Below, piece by piece: positions 12,297-23,800 of a stretch of 64,000 bases of DNA (positions are counted from its first letter, which is position 1; every line of letters starts with the position of its first letter). The position numbers were made by a program, and so were the translations under genes. The stretch comes from Holothuria scabra (taxonomy: Eukaryota > Echinodermata > Holothuroidea > Aspidochirotida > Holothuriidae). Under the pieces are notes generated by a model that was not told the DNA's origin, did no database searches, and saw nothing but the letters and a program-made list of their open reading frames with translations. Location: assembly GCA_037179385.1 (NCBI GenBank), contig CM074190.1, positions 10,375,706 through 10,439,705 on the forward strand, written 5' to 3'.

Positions 12297-13596
12297 GGAG
12301 AACGGGGTCCGATTATTGTTCCGACCGTTCGTTATTTCGAAGGGTCGTTATTCCAAGTTGAACATATGGATTGCCAGTGGTGTAGCCACGGGAGTGGTTT
12401 CGGGTGTTGCCCCCCCCCCATCACCCAACCTTGCAATGCAAAAGACACCTTAAATCGCGGTTTTTTCTCTCGGCCCCTCAGACTCTCCCATCATGTCGTT
12501 CCCCAAAATCTCCCATGACACAATCCTGGGTACGCTACTGTCACGGTAGATCGCTATTCCGAAGTGTCGTTATTCCAAAAGGAGATAGATATCATTATTC
12601 CGAAGGGTCATTAGTCCGAACAGAACATAACATAAGGGTCGTTACTCCGAAGGCAGGGGTCGTCTTTCCGAATAGAGGATAAGTGTCGTTATTTCGAAGG
12701 CTCGTTATTCTGAATAAAAAAGTAGGGGTCTTTATTCCGATGGGTCGTTATTCCAAAAAAAAGAAAATAAATATCTTTCACCATCCGAATACAGGATGAG
12801 GGTCTTTATTCCAAATAGAATATAAGGGTCGTTATTCTGAATAGGGGATGATGTTTAAATATGAATCATGTAATACTACCGGAATTCCGGTCTTATCATC
12901 CAATAACCTACAGTCAGTAGTGCGTTTATTGGGGGCACAGACCTCCACCTCCTAAATCAGATTAAAGAGACACACCAGAGCCCTGGTACTCGTGGGGCCA
13001 GGGAGCCACTGCTCATTGAGATTAATGGAAAAGAAGTTGGACCTCCTTGAAATGGTATATAATCAAAAAAAGATTGCAAATTTTATTGTCTAAATTATTA
13101 TTATTTTATGCCCCTTGAACACTAGCCTGCGGGCGGAGGAATTTTTTCGTCCAGCTCATCGCTACGAAAAAGTTAAGCCTAAAGGGGGGTGCAGCCACAG
13201 AGGCGCTACGCAGGCTACTTGAAGACCGACAATCGGGTGGAGGGGCTTTTTGGCTTAATTTTATGGGAGATACCCGAACCCCGCCATAGACGTGTATATG
13301 AGGGTTTTCCTTCTTCATCTTTCACAAAAACCTAACTTGAAGACACCACTACATATACTTCCGGAATAGCAGTCCCTATTTTCGATTCGGAATAACAGTC
13401 CCTATCCCCCACTCGGAATATCAGTCCCTATCCTCAACTCGGAATACAGACCACTATGTTCTGTTCGGTAATAGCGGTCCTAAATTCGGCGGGGATAACG
13501 ACCCTTCGGAATAACGAGCCTTATCATCTGTTCGGAAAAATAACCATCGGAATATTAAACCTTCGAAATAACGAACGACAATCTTTCTGAATTGCC
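12297..13596. repeat. Foldback element with minisatellite arms
   Basis: The left arm (12297-12850) is built of degenerate copies of GGTCGTTATTCCGAA. The right arm (13355-13596) carries the reverse complement (TTCGGAATAACGACC variants). The outermost blocks pair as GTTCGTTATTTCGAAGG against CCTTCGAAATAACGAAC. The spacer holds ordinary non-coding DNA. A small GC-rich MITE (12375-12540) sits inside the left arm. Confidence 0.6.
12375..12540. mobile_element. Short MITE, CAGTGGTGTAGCCAC family (copy 1)
   Basis: It has CAGTGGTGTAGCCACGG at the left and GGGTACGCTACTG at the right. The interior CTTGCAATGCAAAAGACACC, a GGTTTTTTCTCTCGG run, and CATGACACAATCCTGG recur in the copies at 29519 and 31404. 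It is nested in the foldback arm. Confidence 0.6.
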
Positions 13597-13599
13597 ATA

Positions 13600-14120
13600 A
13601 ACCTGTCTCAAACCTTTATCCTATTCGTGTTCCAATTTGAACTATAATGTTTCACTCATAAACGCATGTGTTCCCTTGTGTCTGCATGAGAGAATTTCGC
13701 CGACCCCGCAGCGAGGTTGACACCAGGGGCTCTGGCTATTTCGAGAGTCAAACATAATAAAACTCATAACAGCTTACTGCAACAGTAAGTTTGGTCTTGT
13801 ATGGTGCTAACGTTTTCTAAGAGATTCTTATTCAAAACGGAGACGTGTCACCACCCGAAAGCTGATTGGGTGCAAATCAAAATAAAACATGCATATATAT
13901 GTATACTAATGGAAGGGTTTGTCAGTGGCCGCACTTCCATATTAACTTTTGAGAGAACTGGGGGGCCTAGCTCCTGTGTGTGTGCGGAACTGCGACTAGC
14001 TTCGTCGTATTAATAGTTGGAACGAATAGATTTCACCGATGCAGCAGGGAGTTGCAACAGACTCCCTGGATGCAGGGAGCTTGGCTATGCTTCTAAGATT
14101 AATTGTAAATGCGTTTGTGT
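13600..14120. other. No gene seen
   Basis: Non-coding, with short chance frames only. Confidence 0.3.
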
Positions 14121-14124
14121 ATAT

Positions 14125-14233
14125 GAGCTTCAGTCTTCCGTCTACGGTCTTCCGCCTTTCGTCTTCGGTCTTCGGTCTTCGGTCTTCGGTCTTCCGTCTT
14201 CGGTCTTCGGTCTTCCGTCGTCGGTCTTCGTTT
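14125..14233. repeat. Minisatellite of CTTCGGT units
   Basis: About 14 tandem 7-bp units (CTTCGGT/CTTCCGT variants). They create long open frames on both strands that are not genes. Confidence 0.85.
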
Positions 14234-14239
14234 TGCTTA

Positions 14240-14384
14240 CACCCTATAGGTTTATGCATTTTAGTGTTGGCGTATACTATGGTTCATCGACTTCCTTAGG
14301 CATTGGTGCACTACGTGACTTAACTGTAGAGCTACATATTGTTCACTGTCTGAAGCCAATACCCTGTTTCATCAAAAGCTAGTT
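14240..14384 (+). repeat. Dispersed repeat; inverted copy at 25655-25795
   Basis: GCATTTTAGTGTTGG, ACTATGGTTCATCGA, GCATTGGTGCACTA and CACTGTCTGAAGCCAA recur as the reverse complement at 25655-25795. Confidence 0.65.
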
Positions 14385-15635
14385 TGGAATTAAAAAACCC
14401 CGAACGCTGTTTATCTATTTGATTCATTTGAAACGTTCTACAACATTTTGGATTTTTACTTCAAGGAGCGGGACCTTTGGACGAGAAAATTTTTACCTCC
14501 TTTGAGATGTTTCTAACCTTTATCGGGCACTGAGCTACGTAATAAGTATCTGTCGAATTTCAAAGGAGATTTCTACGTATGGAAGTCGAGGAAAAGCTCA
14601 CAGACGAAAGACGGTCGCTTTAACAGTTTGAGGAAGGCATTCCCTTAGCATTTATTTAATCATCCTTTCCTGAAACATTTCACAATTCACTTTTGATTGC
14701 TTCTTTTTATGAGTGGTTATGATCTGTTTTGGTGTTACCTGTTAATAAAAAACTTAATGAATAGATGCTCCAAGTAAGCAGGTAAGGGGGGGACCCAGGA
14801 TTGTGAAGTAAGTGAGATGGCCTGTAGTGATCTCCATTCTTGGAGGAACGACCTCCCTAGAGGAGGGTTGGGGTGAAACATTACAACTGCAAAAGATAAA
14901 TTGCTCTGCAAAAGCAACATCGGCCCCTTGCATTCGACCTTGCCTTTGAAATGGAAAACATGAGGAACTTTACTATTTCATTACAGAACGGTATTTCATT
15001 TTAATTTATACTACAAAAGAAACTTATTTCAATCATGCAGTATCGGCATAACTTGATCCATACCATAAAGAGGGGCTGAATAAAAAATTGAACTTTTTAT
15101 CTATCTCAATTACCTTCGTTCGGGTAAACTTTCTCATCTTTTTGTTCTCAAATATTGCATTACTACAAAAACGACAAGAGTTAAACACAGAATAGTTGTT
15201 GTTGATGATTATGTTGTGGAGGATTTTGTTGTTGTTGGGTAAGGGTAACATTGGTAACATAGTTTTGAGTTACAACGGTTAGAGTAACGATCTATTAAAC
15301 ATCTGGTCTGTATCCCCCCACCCGTAGTCAAGCATTTGAGGATGCGAGGGCTTAATTGGTTGTCCCTTACAACTGACTGTTCAAAGTATGTTTTCAAGAG
15401 CTGCGGCGAAGCAGGGAATTGTCAGGGTGAAGTCGCTTCTTAAACATTTATAGAGATACACAGATAGATAAGCCGCAGAGAGGATGATAATTTAGTATGT
15501 TTTATGAAAATGGTCTACAAGAGGAAGTGGTAATTATACCCCCTCTATACCCCTGCTCTTCATTACAGGTTTCTGAGCTATTTGGTTGCTGCGAAGGTTA
15601 TTTTGCTAGTTCCTTTTTTCTCTTTGAGTTCAGAG

Positions 15636-15885
15636 ACCGCGTGTTTGGTGTAACGGTAGAGCATCCGCCTCTCTCGCGGAAGACTCGGGTTCGATTCCCA
15701 GGTCGAGTGATACCAGAGACTCTAAAAACGGAACCTACTGCCGTTGTGCGTGAATATTCACATAGGCAAGGGAGTAGGGAAAACAAGCCAGTGAGCCACA
15801 ACTGGGAAAAAGGCCGTGGTCGACTCGACTTGAACCAATAGGTTAGAAACTGGGCCGTAAATCTCGATCTAACTAACTAACTCTC
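15636..15885 (+). repeat. tRNA-Glu-derived SINE (full copy)
   Basis: The head ACCGCGTGTTTGGTGTAACG gives an A box, and GGTTCGATTCC (15688-15698) is a perfect B box. The anticodon arm folds as TCCGC-CTCTCTC-GCGGA with CTC in the anticodon position, as in tRNA-Glu. The 3' part (AAACAAGCCAGTGAGCCACA, GACTTGAACCAATAGG) is shared with 6955 and 25976. It ends in a (CTAA)n-like tail. Confidence 0.75.
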
Positions 15886-18116
15886 TGAGTCCATCCAGGA
15901 GTTTGTATCTCGCTTTTACTTCATAAGCCTAACTAATAAGGGATCTGTTGTGGTAAAAGGTGTACAAACAGTAGCGAGTGAGTGCTGCTGACTAGGACTT
16001 GATTAACATGTACAGTCCTGAAAGCAGGAATAGCGTATGCAACTAACTAAATAAAAAGTCTATGCGCGATGGCTGCACAGCTTGTCGCAGCTCTGGTATG
16101 AGGCTAGTGGGCAGTGATGGGTTTGCGTAGAAATAGCCACTACACAAGCTTGCTTTACACTAAAACTTTTTCATGACAATTAATGAAGCATAAAAGACTC
16201 TGTTACTTTGAAAACTTTGGGAATGCTTCAACTTCTGTTTGGAAGTTTATTTTCCAATTACTTTGCCAAGGAAACTCATGTCAGGCCACTGGGAGCTGAG
16301 TGGGAGACAACCTTGGAGCAACGGTTCTTACTGAAGGGGGGGGGGAGGAAATACCCCCCCCCTGTCTCCAGCTGATGCCGCCACTGCTTTGAGAGGGTAA
16401 TTTTATGAGAGTGACAAGACGTATGTTTCATTATAGAAGGAATCGACGGCTAATTCTCTGATTTTGTCACTTTCAGTTACCCACCATGCCCTTCCCATAT
16501 CCCTTCCTCAGTTGAATCAGTCGATTGTTAGACAAGTGTCTTTATCGACCTTGTGCATATAATGTCACAGAGGTGCATGTGATGTCACAGAGCGGAAAGT
16601 ACGCCCTCCTATGGGGGCAGAGCAAACCAACACAGACGAATGCAGACAGCTGATTTGTCAACTTGTCGAATACGCACATTCTTGCGAATTCTTCTGCGTG
16701 CGGCCGCGTGTTCCATTGTTTTGCCCCCAAGAATGACGTCAATATGTCGTCAATGCACAAGGTCTATAAAAAAAATCTCACTGGTTGAATAGCTGTCCAA
16801 AAAGGATCCTTTCCGGAATAGGAGGTCGAATGTGGGCCAAAACGTTTATCATTTCGTTGTCGTTTTATGCTGCAGCTGATGAGTTGTATTGAATTCCAGT
16901 TGGTCAAGTTCATAAAATTAATAACTGAAAAGGCTACTCTCTTAAATGGTTAGAGTAAAAAATATAAAATTAGAGACCTATCTAAATTTGGATTGAAAAC
17001 TTTAATTGCACAAGAGTCATCCTCTATTTAAAAAGAATATTTAATATTTTATTTTGGAACCATGGCCATCTTTGCACTGTTTGGATTTAGTGTTTAGAGA
17101 GTAACGTCAGTGACTGGTTGTATGGGAATATCGACTCTCGAATTAATCGGTGTTAAAACATTTACCTTGATGTCTCGCATTGGGTTTAATCATTGGGTTA
17201 TTACGTAATAGTCCTATGGTGTAATGCATAACAAGTCCGTAGGCAAGGTACCGAAGAGAAGGAAAATTTTTACGGGGCGAAATATTTATATATATTTATA
17301 TTTCAAAGTAAGGACAGTCAACGAGTTGTAATGATTATTAGTAATCAAGGGGTAAGTTAAATCAAGACGCAAACAATTGTTGTAGTAATACAGAATTATA
17401 CACTGAATGGAAGGGATTGGGTGGATGAAATGTTAGCCGCGGGACGTGAGTAAAAAGAAATACTGATACTAAATTGGAATGAAACATAGGGCCAAACTCG
17501 ACCACTTCCTTACCGCCTTTGAGCTCGGTTCATAAAATTTGACAACCTAACTCTGTAAACTGTAACCAGTTTGCAGTATTATTATATAGGGGAGTTGTCA
17601 TGGCAACTTACTCTTTGACAGCAACATCTGTTCATCTCAGTCCTAATTCTTTCTAACGTGGGTACAGGAATATGATACAAAGAACACATCACAACGAAAT
17701 CCACGGAGCAGGCGCGCTGGATCAGCAACTGATTGTATATGGATCTCTTAAAGAGTTCCATCGAGAGAATATTCATCAAGCCCTTGACATGATGTATAGG
17801 AGCTGGTGTCGTTGAGTTTTGGTAATTTTTTTTCGAAGGGGAGAGAAATGTTATGGAAGATTATAACAATACCAAGTTATTGCCTTTTATTATAGGGAGA
17901 GAAAGTCCCCCCCCCCCCCCGTGAATGCGTGGCTGGTCAAAGAGTAGGGGGAAAATGGAAACGATGAATTGATTCATTGTAGACTTACATTCCATTTCAT
18001 TTTTTTCATTTCTTGATGGGGATATTCCAAAGACCCCTGGACTTCTTGATGAAGAGCTAAAGAACAATACCCGATACCCAAGCTGACTAAAGAAAATGTG
18101 AAAATCACATAAATTC
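15886..18116. other. No gene seen
   Basis: Non-coding. Contains G-run/C-run pairs (16336-16363, 17908-17920), probably relics of GC-tipped MITEs. No exon is supported. Confidence 0.3.
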
Positions 18117-18117
18117 T

Positions 18118-18420
18118 TAGTGTATGTTTTGTATTTTCTCCTTCCAATTAAAATTTTAAATACACATGACAATTGAGACCCAAACATTTTATTAAGTAAC
18201 CTACCCCATGTAAGTACAAACATTGCTATAATATTATACGAACTTAAACTCCAATGTTAATGTTAACCAGCGAGCTGGTAGTGCATGTTTTGTATTTTCT
18301 CCTTCCAATTTAAAATTTTAATTTTATTAAGTAACCCACCCCATATAAGTACAAACATTGATATAATATTATACAAACTTAAACTCCAATGTTAATGTTT
18401 AACGAGCGAGCTGGTTAAAT
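18118..18420. repeat. Tandem duplication, ~165-bp unit
   Basis: The block TGTTTTGTATTTTCTCCTTC ... ACTCCAATGTTAATGTTAAC ... CGAGCTGGT occurs twice head to tail. The second copy lacks ~40 bp in the middle. Confidence 0.8.
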
Positions 18421-20748
18421 AAACAAAGTAATCTTAAACATATAAGTGAATAATTCTCAGCGAAGTCACAGCAAGGGGTTAGCAACTGGAAGGGCTGGAG
18501 GCAAGCCTGTACGCATATGTCCACATTGTCATAGATGTGGCATTTATACACGCCATGTGAAAGCTCCTCTGGCGTCACGTGAGAACTAGCCCAATTCAGA
18601 TTCTGCACATTGTGCATACGTGAATATTCATAAAATAAGAAGTTTCATAACCTTTTGATGCGAAAGACTGTAATAGGTATAAAAAGTAAAGTTAAATAAG
18701 ACAATACCACCTGAAACACAAAAACAATAAAAACTCTTTCTCCTGTAGACCTTATGCATAGGAATGTCACACTGTAAAAAGGAGGAGGAGCCCCTGCAAG
18801 AATTTGCCCACGGTTTTTTTTTTCCGCCTGACGTAAGAGCTGGGCGACTAATGGGAAGGAATTGCACGGTTTTAAAACTTTTTTTGAAACCGAACTTGAT
18901 GTTGACCAGTATTAAAACCGTATCTGGATATGACCTTTTTATCTAGTTCACAAATTATATAACACATTTGTGTTGGTGTGCCGTTGGCAAACATCTGACT
19001 GGTTGACTATCGCATATGCGCGCAAACCTTCAACACACGTAGGGCGAATTCTACTGCCTGCCGCCCACCGATCTATGTATGTCCATCCTACCCAAAGATC
19101 AGTAGGTGCCCACGTGTGCATTTTTATTCCTTCAAAATGACGTCACTGGTGAAGTCAATACATAAGGTCAATTAGGAGATGGAACTGGTAAGAACCACAA
19201 GGCTACATAAAGATGTAGTTAAAATAAATGTTGATCAAACTTTTTTGTTCTTGGCTTTGATCTATAAAATGCACTTTTTGTAAAATATAAGACTTTCAAA
19301 TAAGAAGTTTTTCTCAAAAATAGCCTACCTTTGTACATGGTAAAAAATACTGCAGACTCTTTGTTAAAAATATGTTGCTGAACACAATACATGTAAATAT
19401 ACATGACATTTTTAAATGCCTCATGATCAGTTATGAGGTAATTAAATAATCACAATTCGGGCACATAATTTCATTCAATTTCCGTGAGGTTTTAGATACT
19501 TAAGATTAACAATCGAAGTCATACTTTTATAAACAACAGTTCTTTAATCAAGTATGTCCACTCATGTTTTGCACGATGTTCAGTCGTAAATATCCCATAT
19601 AGCAAATGAAAACCTGGCACTATTTGCAGTGAGGGACCTTGAAGAAACGATATGGCATCGGGCTAAAAAAATCACTAAAATGACGTCATACAGAGGTCGA
19701 TAGGGCATAACCAAGGTAACATATGGGAGAACAACACAAGCACACCTGACCTTTAACACCTTAAATACTACAGACTCTTATTTTATAACCTCTCAGAGAA
19801 AAGAAGGAATATGAGACATATATGCACACATCATTCTTTACTGATTGAAGTGTTCTTCTTGTGTGGGCATATTTTTTTTAGCTTTTAATCGATAATTATT
19901 CCAATGGTAAACTCGTTTTTCATGAGACGACTAAGACTGCGTGTTCTTGAACACGGATGAAAAGTAAAGAAGCTGCAAGAATACGAGACAAGTTATTTCG
20001 GGTGATCGGCCATGCGCAATATAAACCACTATAAAAACAGTCTACATTTCATCCGTTGATGTGAATGATATAAATATTGAAGCAGTGGTCTCGGGCTAGC
20101 GTAGCCAAAAAATCTGAAGCAGCCCACACACTGCCCAAGTAAAACGCCACCATCGTTCAGCTATTAAAAACGGTGTATTTACGGTTCGAACCACTCCTCC
20201 CCGCAGGCCACGACCCTGTAGTCGTTTTACAAATTGCTGCGTGTAAAGATCATACTGCTATGTGTTAAACCATGTTTTTACCTTAACTTTCAAAAAAGAA
20301 AAGACTGTCTTCCATTTTTTACACAAACCCGATGCGAATCCAAAAGGAGCCAAACCAGGACGCGACACTTGAATATTTTCAGACTCTAATGGTACTTTTT
20401 CGCCGTACGCTTATACATCTTGAAATATTCATTTAACTGCATGCCAGACGGATAAAATTGCAAAAGAATATCTCTTCGAGTTTGAATGGAACATGAATTT
20501 ACGTATTCACTGGATCCGTGTATGGCTAAGCTTTACCCAATGAATGTGCCCCATAAAACATCTACTCCCATGAAACGAGTATCTGGGCCCTTGTTGTAAG
20601 AACTACAATGAATAAACCCGCATCATTAAAATTATCTTTTACTTTCTACAAAGTTCTAGTATCATAACCGGACGAATTTTTTCTTCTTCGGCTGAGACTG
20701 ACTGACCCTCACTAGCTGGTCAACAGACTATTTCTTTTCTCACATTTT
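18421..20748. other. Downstream flank of gene B, no further gene seen
   Basis: AT-rich sequence between the tandem duplication and the gene B stop. No exon, RNA gene or clear poly(A) hexamer for gene B was found. Confidence 0.3.
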
Positions 20749-20855
20749 TTAACTCACATCAATCACTTTGAACTGTGCCTCGGATTTGACGTTCTCAAGC
20801 GATTTAAATGGTTTCAGAACGAGTTTATTACTTTCCGTAGAGGTTATGTAGTGAC
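20749..20855 (-). CDS. Gene B exon 7: C-terminus of trefoil-like region and stop
   Basis: The coding part has 107 nt. The acceptor is CTTTCAG|GTCAC. The split codon gives Gly, then HYITSTESNKLVLKPFKSLE and a final strand AQFKVIDVS before TAA. G-x-YI, the KLVLKPF strand and the terminal FKV follow the order of IL-1 family C-termini. I found no canonical poly(A) hexamer on this strand within about 500 nt downstream. Confidence 0.72.
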
Positions 20856-23800
20856 CTGAAAGAAGGAAAGGGAAACGTTTTAAATGTTGCCGTAAAGTCA
20901 TATTAACCAATGCAAACTGTATCTCCTTATTTTACTGCAAAAGGTAAACAAGTTCCAATACGCCTTCATTTTCTTTTCTCGTACCTACTCTTCAACTAGG
21001 AAGCTCTATTAGTTTACGACATAGTATTTTTTATTACGTTCATACGTAAAAACTATTACTTAATATTATTACGTAGGTACGTTATAAAAAAATTACCATG
21101 CCCTAAATGGAGCTTTGTATCTGACTTGGCAACCTGCAGGTTTCAGGAAGAGGATTATTGTTTTAGTTGGAAGATTTGCATTTTCAAGTTTCCATAAAAT
21201 AAAAAAATCATGTTTAATTCGTCTCGTTCTTTGGTCACACGGTTTTAGGGCCTTTGGAAGAGAGGCCTGCAGCCCCAATAACTTTGCCAAGCAAAGTTTT
21301 AATGCAATAAAAATTTCAAGTGAAAGACAAAGAACTAAAATGAGGAAGTCATCACACCCCCTGCCGACGCACTGGTTTTCAAACTTTTTAATGGCTTCTA
21401 TTTTCTTTTGATGACCTAAGGTAAGCTACTCATAGAGTTATACCTTAGGTAGACTGTTAGATCACTTCCTCTCAATCTTCTCCCGCTTTACCCGACTCCA
21501 ACCTCACTCATTTCTCCACGTCCTACCCAAGTTCACCAAAGATGAGGCAGTGTCCTTACATGCAAATACCATCTGGAGTTTGATTCAAGATATACACTAC
21601 TAAGATGGATGTAGGATTACAGGATCAGAAGAAACTTTGCAGTTTCAACCCCTGCTCTCTTGACCCTTTCCATCTTCTACCCCAAAATGGATTTTCCAGT
21701 CATTTTATAAAAATAAATACCTTTCTTGTTCAATGACTCGAAAATATCATCGCCTGTTACAGGATGACTGGTCCAGTAGAAGTATTTTGTACCCGGGGAA
21801 GAGACTACGCTTCCATTTGGCGAAGGGGCTTTAGCCTACAACAGGGAAAATAAGAAAAGAAATAAATACAATGCAAAACTGCACTCATTCCAGTGTGGAA
21901 AAACCTGGCAAAGTTTATTTACTCACGAAGTAAGTTATTGGTTCCATGTTCTGTTACCAGGCTCGATCCTCAACCCATTCCATTACAGATTCTCTAACAC
22001 CAGGCTTGTGATACCCGTCCCCCATCCTGATATTCCCCGCCCTTTCCAGGCTCCCTCGTCATCGCCTTTACACTACAAACAGGTGTACATGATGAATTTT
22101 TTCCTGTCTGCTTAATGCTATTTGTAGATTCCCTCCTCTCACAAGGAGTTCCTGCAATCAGTTGCTTGTAAGAGAAGAACCCTTTTTGAGGGTCCATTGT
22201 ACCGCTTAACTTTGCACCGTTTGCACCATGTCCCACAAAAGCAGCCATTTCATCATCAAATTAGTCCTGACCACGGACTTCCTATACATGGACAGAGCAT
22301 ACTGCACGGTAGATTGTCGCTACCGTACGTGTGAGAAAAGTGCACCAAGATGGTCGTCTGCTATGTTTTTGTGTGAGAGTTTGAACTTGCTCAAGTCAAT
22401 TCCCAGATTTTTATAGGAATATTTTTTAAATATGGCCAAGTAAGTTTAAAATTACTTCACGTATTGCAGCAGTATAATATTGTTTCCCATTTAAGTTTAA
22501 ATTTTGTTTAAAATATTACAGAGTCGTTGTCAAATCACACACATTGTAACTTTACGACGGCCATCTTGGTGCGCCTTTTTGCACCAGTCGGTGGCTACCA
22601 TCTACGGATAGGAGGTACACGTTACATGCTCTGTCCATATATAAGTCCGTGGTCTTGACCCCAATTGCATATTTAAAATATGTCACAGTTTAACTTTGAC
22701 GTTTGTTAGACCAATTCTCTCGACAAATCACTTTAGTTAGGTCTGCGGAGCAGACGACGTCTTTTCGTTCAGATCATCGTTACGAAAAACAAAAAGCTAT
22801 ATAAGAAGCGGCAGCCAATAAAGGGGGCTGCAGCCAGAGAGGCGCTACCCAGGCTAGCTGTCAAGGGGCCTTGAACATTTTCCTTCCCCCTAGAACGTGT
22901 TACATTACTCCACTGATCACATACCTCATTTTTTAACAATCCCCCACTCCCCCTGAAAATTTCTGGCCCCAAGCCAGTAGCTTGTCCTTATGCGAGCCTA
23001 AGTTCTAGCCATTTCTACAACCGTCACACTTATCTCCTGCTTCTACACATACAAGGCATCACATATTCTTTGTGTTTAATCTTAATGTAAAACTCTCGTT
23101 CTGCGTGGTGTGAAATGTGAGCACCTCTGTGTCTTTCAAAATTTTCAACACTAGACGTCAGTCGAGTAGTCAACAATTGAGAAGCTTCATATAGCCTACC
23201 CATTAAAGAGATAGTGAACATTTCGGTAAGATTTCTGGATATGGAAGAAAATGACTTACCGCAAGCAAGTCATTTTGCGAATTTACGTTGTTTTTATCGA
23301 TTACTTGATAGGAAGTTTCATTACGTATAACGCACACCGAACGGCCATTAGATCCTCCTTTGTACAACTCCAAACGGAAAACGGCTGCATTGAAAATAAG
23401 AAAACAATTTTTGACTTACAGTTACCTATAGAACTCGTAACGAACGTGAAATGTCTTGGCGCAAAAATATGTTATGGGGCTTGTTGCTATGACAACTGGG
23501 TCACGTTATTCAAGCAATGGATACACTGACGTTTTGAGAGTACATGAGAACAATTTCTGTCCTAAGCTAATTCAAAATTAGTGTCTCGAGTGGAAATAAA
23601 AATAACCTTCGTTGTCTGGTAAATGTCAAAAATACGAAAAACATAGATTCTTCTCTTTTATTACAGCCTTCATCATCAGTCACATGTCAAATGCTTTCAA
23701 TAACTTTCCCACAAGTTACCAAATTTCAGGAATTGATTTTCATATGTGCCGTGCATAGACAAATGCATATTATTATTTACCAACGTCTCTAATTGTTTGT

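Noticed and set aside
14135..14233. CRISPR array
   Set aside because: Short tandem units without spacers, in a eukaryotic setting.
13996..14382. Overlapping frames rich in RRKTEDR / SSVFGLR repeats
   Set aside because: Products of the CTTCGGT minisatellite on both strands.
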